The notes beneath the pieces are model-generated. The model saw only the letters and a program-made list of their open reading frames with translations. It had not been told where the DNA came from and made no database searches. Below, piece after piece: positions 43,840 to 51,315 of a stretch of DNA of 64,000 nt. The stretch is from positions 2,418,001 through 2,482,000 of the forward strand of contig NZ_JAGIOD010000001.1 in NCBI RefSeq assembly GCF_017876545.1, given 5' to 3'. Position 1 is the first letter of the stretch, and each line of letters begins with the position of its first letter. The DNA comes from Brachybacterium sacelli. GTDB lineage: Bacteria; Actinomycetota; Actinomycetes; Actinomycetales; Dermabacteraceae. Both the position numbers and the translations under genes were made by a program.

Positions 43840-45162
43840 GTGCCGACCCGTCGTCAGATCCTGCTGTCCACCGCTGCGATGGGACTGGCCGGGGCCGGGA
43901 CCCTCGCCGGCTGCACCCGCGGCGGCCCCGAGGGCACCGCACCCTCCGACACCCTGCGGATGCGGGTCTGGGACGACGCCGCCGCGGCGGCCTACGAGGA
44001 CGCGCTCGCGGCCTTCACCCGCTCCACCGGCATCGATGTCGACGTCGAGGTGATGGTCTGGGACGACTACTGGAAGCAGCTCCCCCTGGACATCGCCGAC
44101 GAGGCGCTGCCCGACGTGCTGTGGATGAACACCGCGAACCTCGCCGGCACCCGCGCCAGCGGCCGGCTGCTCGAGGTCGGCCCGCTCATCGGGGACGTGG
44201 CCACCCAGTGGGAGGAGGCCGCCACGGACCTGTACCGGGTGGGCGGCGAGCTGTGGGGCGTGCCGCAGATGTGGGACCAGTCCATGCTCGTCGCCCAGGA
44301 CGAGCTGATCGCCGAGGCCGACGGCGACCCCTCCGCCCTGACGGCCGATCCCGAGGCGCCGAGCGACCCCCTGCGGGACCTCGCCCGGGCCCTGACGACG
44401 GACAGTGGCGGCCTCCACCCCGGTGACGACGGCTTCGCGGCGGAGAACCGCGCCACCTTCGGCTTCAGCGCCCACCCGGACCGCACCGCCGTGCTGGGCC
44501 CCTTCATCGCCGGCCAGGGCGGCGCGTGGCAGGACGAGGAGGGAACCTTCTCCTTCGCCTCCGCGAAGGGCACGGCCGCCGTCCAGTACCTCGCCGACCT
44601 CGCCGCGGCGCACCTCGCCCCCGCGGGCGCCGAGACGGTGGCCGACGACACGCTGTGCCAGAACCTCTTCCTCGAAGGCAAGCTCGGACTGCTGCAGACG
44701 GGCACCTACGACCTGCACGCGATCGCCGGTGCGGTCGAGGACTCCTTCCCGTGGTCGGTGCATCCGGTGGTCGCCGGGCCCGAGGGCGCCCACCCCCTGG
44801 TGCACGCGATCGCGGCGGTCGGTGTCGACCCGGACGACGAGGACCGTGCCGCCGCGATCGGGAAGCTGCTGACCTTCCTCGGCGGCGTCGACGGCCAGCG
44901 GCCGCTGGCCGAGAGCCGTCTGGGCATCCCCGCGCACCGCGAGCTGCTCGCCACCTGGCAGAAGGCCTGGGAGACGGAGGGCGTGGACGTCTCGGCGCTC
45001 ACCACGGCCCCCGACGAGCCCGCGCTGCCCGAGATCGGGAACCGCTCGGCGGAGGGCACCGGCGCCGCGCTGCCGGTCATCGCGACGATCTTCCAGGGGA
45101 AGGCGACGGCCGAGGAGGCGCTCCCGCGAGCCCAGCAGGCGGCACGCACGGAGCAGCACTGA
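43840..45162 (+). CDS. sugar-type ABC substrate-binding lipoprotein
   Basis: This 440-residue extracytoplasmic binding protein has a signal sequence with a twin Arg (PTRRQILLS) and a lipobox LAGC with Cys25 as the lipidated residue. The mature part has the type-1 solute-binding fold (MRVWDDAAAAAYEDALAAF, then DVLWMNTANL). It likely binds an oligosaccharide. No permease or ATPase gene is beside it, so it must share a transporter encoded elsewhere or act alone. GTG at 43840 is the start. Confidence 0.85.
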   Translation: MPTRRQILLSTAAMGLAGAGTLAGCTRGGPEGTAPSDTLRMRVWDDAAAAAYEDALAAFTRSTGIDVDVEVMVWDDYWKQLPLDIADEALPDVLWMNTANLAGTRASGRLLEVGPLIGDVATQWEEAATDLYRVGGELWGVPQMWDQSMLVAQDELIAEADGDPSALTADPEAPSDPLRDLARALTTDSGGLHPGDDGFAAENRATFGFSAHPDRTAVLGPFIAGQGGAWQDEEGTFSFASAKGTAAVQYLADLAAAHLAPAGAETVADDTLCQNLFLEGKLGLLQTGTYDLHAIAGAVEDSFPWSVHPVVAGPEGAHPLVHAIAAVGVDPDDEDRAAAIGKLLTFLGGVDGQRPLAESRLGIPAHRELLATWQKAWETEGVDVSALTTAPDEPALPEIGNRSAEGTGAALPVIATIFQGKATAEEALPRAQQAARTEQH

Positions 45163-45172
45163 CTCCCGTCAC

Positions 45173-46108
45173 TCACTCTGCAGGTTTGACCCGGATCATG
45201 CCCTCCTGGGTGACGGTCGCCACCAGGTCCCCGGCGCGGTCGAACAGCTGGCCGTGGGTCAGCCCGCGCCCGCCGGAGGCGGAGGGGGAGCGCTGGACGT
45301 ACAACAGCCATTCGTTGGCGTCGACGTGCCGGTGCCACCAGATCGCGTGGTCCACCGTGGCCATCCGCAGCCCGGGCGTGATCCAGCTCAGCCCCTGCCG
45401 GCGCAGGATCGGCTCGAAAGGCGTGTAGTCGCTCGCGAAGGCCAGGATCGCGTCGTGCAGCAGCGGGTCGGCCCGGACCGGGGCGAGGGTGCGCATCCAC
45501 ACCATCTGCGTGTCGGCCGTGTCCGAAGCGGGGTCGGGCCGGAGGTAGATGGGGTCCGTGACGTGACGGATGTCGATGGGGCGCTGCGTGGCCCAGTACC
45601 GGGCCACCGGATGATCGATCCCGCGCAGCACCTCGGCGGTCGTCGGCAGCCCTTCGGGGTCCGGTGCCTGCGGCGCGCGCTCCTGGTGCTCGAGTCCGTC
45701 CTGCTGTTCCTGGAACGACGCGGTCATCGCCAGGATGGTGCGCTCGGGCTCGTCGGCCGAGCGGGCCGGCTGGGTGGCCAGCACGCGCCGCACCGAGAAG
45801 GAGCCGCCGTCGCGCAGGGCATCGACCTGGAAGCGGATCGGATGGGAGGGATCCCCCGGAGCCAGGAAGTAGGAGTACATCGAGTGGATCCGCCGTCCCG
45901 CGGGGGTGGTGCGGCCCACCGCGGTCACGGCCTGGCCCATCACCTGGCCGCCGAACACGTGCCCGCCCGGATGCGGGGAGGAATCGCCCTCGAAGGCGGC
46001 GACGGTCGCGGGCGTGGCGAAGTCCGCGGCGGTCTCGATCTCGCGCAGGTCGAGCAGGTCGATCAGACCGGCCGCGATCTGGGAGGGGTCAGGGCTGGGG
46101 CTCATCAT
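45173..46108 (-). CDS. tesB: acyl-CoA thioesterase II
   Basis: This 311-residue protein has the two hot-dog domains of TesB. Seen are HVFGGQVMGQAVTAVGRT, RRIHSMYSYFLAPGDPSHPI, and in the second domain DHAIWWHRHVDANEWLLY. It hydrolyses acyl-CoA esters in the cytosol. The ATG at 46108 follows TACGAT (reverse strand, 46116-46121) by 7 bases, so it was preferred to upstream starts. It is divergent from another thioesterase whose promoter mirrors this one. Confidence 0.93.
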   Translation of the reverse strand: MMSPSPDPSQIAAGLIDLLDLREIETAADFATPATVAAFEGDSSPHPGGHVFGGQVMGQAVTAVGRTTPAGRRIHSMYSYFLAPGDPSHPIRFQVDALRDGGSFSVRRVLATQPARSADEPERTILAMTASFQEQQDGLEHQERAPQAPDPEGLPTTAEVLRGIDHPVARYWATQRPIDIRHVTDPIYLRPDPASDTADTQMVWMRTLAPVRADPLLHDAILAFASDYTPFEPILRRQGLSWITPGLRMATVDHAIWWHRHVDANEWLLYVQRSPSASGGRGLTHGQLFDRAGDLVATVTQEGMIRVKPAE

Positions 46109-46115
46109 GTCGTTG

Positions 46116-46144
46116 ATCGTACTGGTCATGCGGGGACTTACGAT
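46116..46144. promoter_or_regulatory. symmetric divergent promoter pair of two thioesterases
   Basis: TACGAT on the minus strand (46116-46121) ends 7 bases before the tesB ATG. TACGAT on the plus strand (46139-46144) ends 7 bases before the 4HBT ATG. They are separated by exactly 17 bases, so each -10 occupies the place where the other's -35 should be. RNA polymerase could not bind both at once. Confidence 0.65.
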
Positions 46145-46151
46145 GGGCGGC

Positions 46152-46643
46152 ATGGATCAGCCGCACCACCTTGACATCGACGTGCCCGTCCGCTGGACCG
46201 ACCTGGACGCCTACGGGCACGTGAACAACGCCGCCATCGTGCGGCTGCTGGAGGAGGCCCGCATCGGCGCCTTCTGGAAGGCGCCGGAGGAGCAGATCGC
46301 GCTCGGTGCCCCGGCCCCCGCCGCCGCTCTCCCCGGCGGAGGGACGGGCTCACCGGTCTCCACCGTGATCGCCTCCCAGCGCATCGAGTACGTGCGCTCG
46401 ATGGGCCACCGCCGGGACGGGGCAGTGGTGCGGCTGTGGCTCTCGAGGCTCGGAGGAGCGAGCCTCAGCGTGGACTACCTGGTGCTCACCCGCGACGATC
46501 CCGCCGGGGACGCGCCCTATGCGCGGGCCCGCACCGTGGTGGTCATGGTCGACGCCGCCACCGGCGCCCCGATCCGGCTGGACGGGGAGACCCGTGGCCA
46601 CCTCCAGCAGTTCACCGGGGACCCGCTGAGCTTCCGCGGCTGA
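46152..46643 (+). CDS. 4-hydroxybenzoyl-CoA-type hot-dog thioesterase
   Basis: This 163-residue single hot-dog protein has the YbgC/FadM-like motif VPVRWTDLDAYGHVNNAAIVRLLEEAR with the catalytic Asp in the WTDLDAYGHVNN part, quoted here in sections. It probably hydrolyses an acyl-CoA. TACGAT ends 7 bases before the ATG at 46152. It is divergent from tesB and abuts the convergent haemoglobin gene with no space. Confidence 0.88.
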   Translation: MDQPHHLDIDVPVRWTDLDAYGHVNNAAIVRLLEEARIGAFWKAPEEQIALGAPAPAAALPGGGTGSPVSTVIASQRIEYVRSMGHRRDGAVVRLWLSRLGGASLSVDYLVLTRDDPAGDAPYARARTVVVMVDAATGAPIRLDGETRGHLQQFTGDPLSFRG

Positions 46644-47081
46644 TCAGGTCAGGTGGTCCGGGACGGTCCCTCCGGCCGCCGGGGCCTGACCGCCGTCGAC
46701 CGTGTTCACCAGCGAGTGCGCCGCGCGCTCCAGGTAGTCCCACAGGGTCTGGGCGTGCAGCGGCGCCAGATCCAGCGTCCGGACCGCGTCGTGCATGTGC
46801 CGCAGCCAGGCGTCGCGGGCGGCGGGGGAGACGGGGAAGACCGCGTGGCGCATCCGCAGTCGCGGATGCCCGCGGGTCTCCCCGTACGTCTTCGGCCCGC
46901 CCCAGTACTGCTCGAGGAAGGTGCACAGACGCTCCTTGGCCCCGGTGAGATCCTCCTGCGGGTACAGCGGGCGCAGCAGCGGGTCCTCGGCGACGCCTTC
47001 GTAGAAGCGGTCCACGAGCGCCACGAAGGTCGCGTGGCCGCCGACGGCCTCGAAGAAGGAGATCTGCTCACTGGAGGGCAC
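46644..47081 (-). CDS. glbO: truncated haemoglobin, group II (GlbO type)
   Basis: This 145-residue globin has [16 protein letters not shown] near its N-terminus, the GGP(K)[20 protein letters not shown] region (quoted in part: [13 protein letters not shown]) with the proximal His, and Trp/Tyr residues typical of group II. Trp at WGGP and Tyr in TYGE match the trHbO heme pocket. It binds oxygen and may protect respiration or detoxify NO. The GTG at 47081 has GGAG just upstream. It starts 14 bases after the mscS-like stop. Confidence 0.88.
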   Translation of the reverse strand: MPSSEQISFFEAVGGHATFVALVDRFYEGVAEDPLLRPLYPQEDLTGAKERLCTFLEQYWGGPKTYGETRGHPRLRMRHAVFPVSPAARDAWLRHMHDAVRTLDLAPLHAQTLWDYLERAAHSLVNTVDGGQAPAAGGTVPDHLT

Positions 47082-47095
47082 GTGGTCTCCTCGGG

Positions 47096-48046
47096 TCAGG
47101 ACTGCAGGGAGTCGGCGAAGCGGGGCAGGGCGAAGGAGATGTCGGTCTCGGCGAAGGCGTCGCGGACGCGACCGCGCAGCTCCCGCTCCAGGCCCCACTG
47201 CTCGCCGGGAGCGGTCTGGATGATCACGCGGCGCTGGTAGCGGTTGGCGTCGACGTCCAGCATCCCGCTGATGTCTGCCGGGGACTGGATGATCTCCGAC
47301 CAGTGGGGATCCTTCGCCAGCTCCAGGGTGACCTTCCTGAGCACCGTGGTGACCACGTCGTCGTCCGCCTCGGCGTCGATGTCCAGGACCACCACGGCGT
47401 TGGAGTAGCCGCGGGAGTAGTTGCCCACGCGGATGATCTCGCCGTTGCGGACGGTCCACAGCACGCCGTCGATGCCGCGGACCTGGGTCACCCGCAGGTT
47501 GATGCCCACCACGGTGCCCTCGGCGTACTCGGCGTCGACGTAGTCGCCCACGGCGATGATGTCCTCGAAGAGCATGACGATGCCGGCGACCACGTCCTTG
47601 ATGATCGTCTGAGCGCCGATACCGGCGGCCAGGCCGATCACGCCGAGGGAGGCGATCACGGGAGCGATGTTCACCCCGATCTTGTCGAGGATCATCACCG
47701 CCGCCACTGCCCAGATCAGCATGTGCGCCACATTGCGGGCGACGTTCGAGAGGGTCTCGGCGCGCTGCTCACGGCGGGTCTGGGCGACCTTCTGGGAGCG
47801 GGCGTCGCGCTTGACGACGGCACCGGCCACGCTCGAGAGCTTCGTGCCGGACTCCGCCATGGTGCGGAAGAAGCGTCGCAGCAGCCAGCTGGCCACCATG
47901 CTGGCCAGGGCGGCGGCCACCAGGATCACCACGATCATCAGACCGTCGCTGGTCAGCCAGCGCACCAGGGAGTCCATCAGACTGAGCGCCTGGTCGCTGC
48001 CAGGGTCGGCGAGAAGGGTTCCGGGGTCGAAGAGGTCCTCAGGCAT
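47096..48046 (-). CDS. MscS-family mechanosensitive channel
   Basis: This 316-residue protein has TM helices at about residues 36-60 and 105-140 and the pore-lining helix [21 protein letters not shown] with small residues, followed by the MscS beta domain ([20 protein letters not shown]). It would open under hypo-osmotic stress. ATG at 48046 follows TAGGGT (reverse, 48054-48059) by 7 bases; this promoter element overlaps the stop of the iron permease gene upstream. The downstream globin gene may be co-transcribed. Confidence 0.9.
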   Translation of the reverse strand: MPEDLFDPGTLLADPGSDQALSLMDSLVRWLTSDGLMIVVILVAAALASMVASWLLRRFFRTMAESGTKLSSVAGAVVKRDARSQKVAQTRREQRAETLSNVARNVAHMLIWAVAAVMILDKIGVNIAPVIASLGVIGLAAGIGAQTIIKDVVAGIVMLFEDIIAVGDYVDAEYAEGTVVGINLRVTQVRGIDGVLWTVRNGEIIRVGNYSRGYSNAVVVLDIDAEADDDVVTTVLRKVTLELAKDPHWSEIIQSPADISGMLDVDANRYQRRVIIQTAPGEQWGLERELRGRVRDAFAETDISFALPRFADSLQS

Positions 48047-48056
48047 GGCCCCGACC

Positions 48057-49109
48057 CTAACGCCCACCGGTGCGCAGTGTCTTCAGAGCGGGGGCCAGCA
48101 GGAGGCCGACGAGATAGAGCCCACCGAGCACGATCGTGACCACCCCGACGGGCAGCGACGCGGGCAGCAGGTGCTGGGCCACGAGATCGGCCCCGCCCAG
48201 CAGCACCGCCCCCATGGCGGCGCTCGCCCCGAGCGGGATGCCGGTGCCGGCGACCAGCCGCTTGGCCAGCTGCGGCGCCGACAGCGCGACGAAGGCGATC
48301 GGCCCGGACAGCGCGGTCACCGCCGCGACCAGCACCACCGCCAGCAGCAGGATCCGCCGCCGGGTGCGCTCCACCGCGAGGCCGTGCACCGTGGCGACGT
48401 CATCGCCGAGCTCGAGCTGGCGCAGCAGGGGGATGCAGACCAGCAGGGCGGGCACGGCGAGGAGCAGCAGGACCAGCACCGGCAGCATCCCGGCCCAGTC
48501 GACCAGGGACAGCGTCCCGGCGCCCCACATGCTCGCGGCCATCGCGACCTCGTCCTGGGCCTGCAGCAGGATCCAGACGTTCAGCGCATGGAGCATCGCC
48601 GCGATCGCGATGCCCACCACGATCAGCCGGAATCCCTGCACCCCGTCGCGCCGCGCCAGCAGGTACACCACGACAGCGGCGCCCAGGCCTCCGGCCAGCG
48701 CCCCGACGGTGGTGGCCGCACCGCCCAGTGCCCCGGCGAGCGCCGGGGGCGCCACCAGGGTCAGCAGCAGCACGCCGGTGTAGGCACCGGTGGAGAAGCC
48801 GAGCACGTCGGGCGAGCCCAGCGGATTGCGGGTGAGGGTCTGGAAGATCGCGCCGGAGAGCGCGAGGGCCGCACCGAACACGACGGCGGCCAGGGCCCTG
48901 GGCAGGCGCCACTGCAGGACGATGGTGCTGGTGAACTCGCCCCGGCCCAGCAGGGCCTGCAGCAGCTCCCCGGGGCCCATCGGGTAGTCGCCGCGGGAGA
49001 GGGAGACGAGGGTCACGGCGACGGCGAGGGCCACCAGGACGCCGACGACGAAGCCGCCGCGCCTCCGCCGCGTCCTCGTCGTGGGGTCGGCGGTGGTCGG
49101 GGCGCTCAT
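48057..49109 (-). CDS. FecCD-type iron-siderophore permease (second subunit)
   Basis: This 350-residue integral membrane protein has about ten TM helices and the FecCD signatures ALALSGAIFQTLTRNPLGSPDVLG and LGDDVATVHGL. It pairs with the 49106-50185 product as the channel of an iron-chelate importer. ATG at 49109 overlaps the upstream permease stop. No matching ATPase gene was found nearby. Confidence 0.93.
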   Translation of the reverse strand: MSAPTTADPTTRTRRRRGGFVVGVLVALAVAVTLVSLSRGDYPMGPGELLQALLGRGEFTSTIVLQWRLPRALAAVVFGAALALSGAIFQTLTRNPLGSPDVLGFSTGAYTGVLLLTLVAPPALAGALGGAATTVGALAGGLGAAVVVYLLARRDGVQGFRLIVVGIAIAAMLHALNVWILLQAQDEVAMAASMWGAGTLSLVDWAGMLPVLVLLLLAVPALLVCIPLLRQLELGDDVATVHGLAVERTRRRILLLAVVLVAAVTALSGPIAFVALSAPQLAKRLVAGTGIPLGASAAMGAVLLGGADLVAQHLLPASLPVGVVTIVLGGLYLVGLLLAPALKTLRTGGR

Positions 49110-50185
49110 ATGCCGCTCGCCCGTCGCCGACGGACCAGGATGATCAGCACCGGCGCGCCCAGCAGGGCGCCGACGATGCCGACGGGCACCTCACCGGGCC
49201 ACATCACCAGCCGCGCGATGACGTCTGCCGCCACCATGATCACCGCCGAGAGCAGAGCGGCCAGCGGCAGCAGCCGCGTCTGGTCGGGGCCGACCACCCA
49301 CCGGGCGACGTGCGAGGCCATCAGGCCCAGGAAGACGATCGGGCCGGCCAGCGCCGTGGCGGAACCGGCCAGCAGCGTGATCGCGAGCACCAGCAGGAAG
49401 CGGGTGCGCTGGACGTGCGCCCCGAGCGCGGCGGCCATGTCCTCCCCGAGGGTCAGCGCGTTCATCGGCCCCGACAGCACCAGGGCGAGCAGCACGCCGA
49501 GGACGGCCACCGGCAGGGCGGGCAGCGCCGTCTCCCAGCCGCGCTGGGAGAGGTCACCGCTCTCCCAGATCAGCAGGATCGAGTACTCCCGCGGGTTCGA
49601 CAGGCGGAGGGCGGAGGTGATCCCGGCCAGGACCGCCCCGAGCGCGACCCCCGCCAGGGTGAGCCGCTCGGGCGTGATCACCCCGGCACCCAGGGTGCCG
49701 ATGAGGAAGACGGCCAAGGTCGCGAGGAAGGCTCCGACCAGGCAGGCCACGACGAAGGCGGCGGGCGAGGAGGCTCCCAGCAGCACGATCGCGAGGACGA
49801 CGGCGAAGGCGGCCCCGGCATTGACCCCGAGCAGACCGGGCTCGGCCAGGGGGTTGCGGGTGAGGACCTGCATCAGCGCCCCGGCCAGCCCCAGTGCCGC
49901 TCCCGCCGCGAGGGCGATCACCGTGCGCGGAAGGCGCAGACCGATCACGCTCGAGTAGTCCGCGACGGGGATCCCGAGGGCGTCGGCCCGCTGCTGCGGC
50001 CCCTGTCCCGATCCCAAATGGGTGGCGGCGTCCAGCAGGATGCGGCTGACCGTGCTCGGAGCCACCAGGCGCGAGCCGAGGTAGAGGCTGAGAGCGCTCA
50101 GCACGAGGAGGGCGAGCAGCGCCAGGGAGAGTGCGACCGCCCGGCGAGGGCGGCCCGTCGTCGAGGTGGGTGAGCGTCCGGTCAC
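49106..50185 (-). CDS. FecCD-type iron-siderophore permease (first subunit)
   Basis: This 359-residue membrane protein has the FecCD motif GAALGLAGALMQVLTRNPLAEPGLLG and ALTLGEDMAAALG. It forms a heterodimeric siderophore permease with the next gene. GTG at 50185 is the start; the promoter lies in the 112-base gap shared with the divergent binding-protein gene, which holds an IdeR-like box. Iron repression is therefore likely. Confidence 0.93.
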   Translation of the reverse strand: MTGRSPTSTTGRPRRAVALSLALLALLVLSALSLYLGSRLVAPSTVSRILLDAATHLGSGQGPQQRADALGIPVADYSSVIGLRLPRTVIALAAGAALGLAGALMQVLTRNPLAEPGLLGVNAGAAFAVVLAIVLLGASSPAAFVVACLVGAFLATLAVFLIGTLGAGVITPERLTLAGVALGAVLAGITSALRLSNPREYSILLIWESGDLSQRGWETALPALPVAVLGVLLALVLSGPMNALTLGEDMAAALGAHVQRTRFLLVLAITLLAGSATALAGPIVFLGLMASHVARWVVGPDQTRLLPLAALLSAVIMVAADVIARLVMWPGEVPVGIVGALLGAPVLIILVRRRRASGI

Positions 50186-50225
50186 AGTCTGCTTCCGAGA
50201 GGTGGTGGGGCCTTCTCGCCCCGTG

Positions 50226-50244
50226 CAAGGTAAGGGTAGCCTTC
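50226..50244. promoter_or_regulatory. IdeR/DtxR-like iron box
   Basis: The 19-base site CAAGGTAAGGGTAGCCTTC matches the DtxR/IdeR consensus (TTAGGTTAGSCTWACCTAA) at 12 or 13 positions, including AGGT in the left half and CCT in the right half. It lies between the divergent iron permease and binding-protein genes, where one repressor could shut off both. Confidence 0.7.
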
Positions 50245-50297
50245 CCTGTGGTCCGCTCGGGACCGCCTCTCACCTCTTGGTTCACACGGAGCACCCC

Positions 50298-51302
50298 ATG
50301 AACTCTCGTCGCAGCCTGCTCGCGGTCCTCGCCGCGGGATCCGCCACGTCCGCGCTCGCCGCCTGCGGCGGCGGTTCCGGAGCGGAGGACTCCTCGGGCG
50401 CCTCCGACGGCGCCTCCGACAGCGGGGCGTTCCCCGCCGAGATCGACACCGCCGCCGGCACCGTCACGGTCGAGGCCGCCCCCGCCCGGGTGGTGGCACT
50501 GGGCTGGGGCGATGCGGAGACGGCGCTCGCGCTCGGAGTCCAGCCCGTGGGCGCCTCCGACTGGCTCGACTTCGGTGGGGAGGGCGTCGGGCCCTGGGCC
50601 GAGGGGCTGTACGACGAGCCGCCGACGCTGATCGAGACCCTCGAGCCCTCCTACGAGGCGATCGCGGCGCTGCAACCCGATCTGATCCTGGACGTCAAGA
50701 GCTCCGGAGACCAGGAACGTCACGACCGGCTCAGCCAGATCGCCACCACGGTGGGGGTGCCCGAGGGCGGCGAGAACTACCTCACCACGCCCGATCAGCA
50801 GCTGCAGATGATCGCCACGGCGCTCGGAGCGGCCGACGCCGCCACCGCCCTGCAGCGCGAGATCGACGGGCACTTCGTGCAGGCCGCCTCCGCGCACCCC
50901 GACTGGGAGGGGCTGACCGTGACCGCGGCGACCCGCACCTCCGAGGGGTGGGGTGCCTACATCGACGGCACCGAGCGCGTGGAGTTCCTCGAGCGTCTCG
51001 GCTTCACGCCATCGCCCGAGATCGCCGAGCTGGAGGCTTCCGCCTCCGGTTTCTCGGTGGACATCTCCGCCGAGCAGCTGGACTTGCTGGACGCCGATCT
51101 CCTGGTGGCCTTCCCCATCTTCCTGGAGACCACCGAGATCACCGAGGACCCGCAGTGGCAGCAGATCCCCGCCGTCGCCGACGGTCGGGCCATCGTCATG
51201 GACGGGGACCTGTCCTCGGCCTACTCGCTCGGCTCGGTGCTGGCGACCGAGTACGCCGTGGAGAAGATGGTGCCGCTGATCGAGGGAGCGCTCGGGGCCT
51301 GA
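50298..51302 (+). CDS. iron-siderophore ABC substrate-binding lipoprotein
   Basis: This 334-residue binding protein has the FecB/FepB fold: ARVVALGWGDAETALALG, then ALQPDLILDVKSSG and the C-terminal PVADGRAIVMDGDL-like AVADGRAIVMDG. The signal peptide has SRRSLL and lipobox LAAC (Cys23). It captures iron chelates outside the cell for the FecCD permeases on the opposite strand. ATG at 50298 has GGAG upstream. The IdeR-like box lies about 55 bases upstream. Confidence 0.9.
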   Translation: MNSRRSLLAVLAAGSATSALAACGGGSGAEDSSGASDGASDSGAFPAEIDTAAGTVTVEAAPARVVALGWGDAETALALGVQPVGASDWLDFGGEGVGPWAEGLYDEPPTLIETLEPSYEAIAALQPDLILDVKSSGDQERHDRLSQIATTVGVPEGGENYLTTPDQQLQMIATALGAADAATALQREIDGHFVQAASAHPDWEGLTVTAATRTSEGWGAYIDGTERVEFLERLGFTPSPEIAELEASASGFSVDISAEQLDLLDADLLVAFPIFLETTEITEDPQWQQIPAVADGRAIVMDGDLSSAYSLGSVLATEYAVEKMVPLIEGALGA

Positions 51303-51315
51303 GCGCCCGCCCGGA

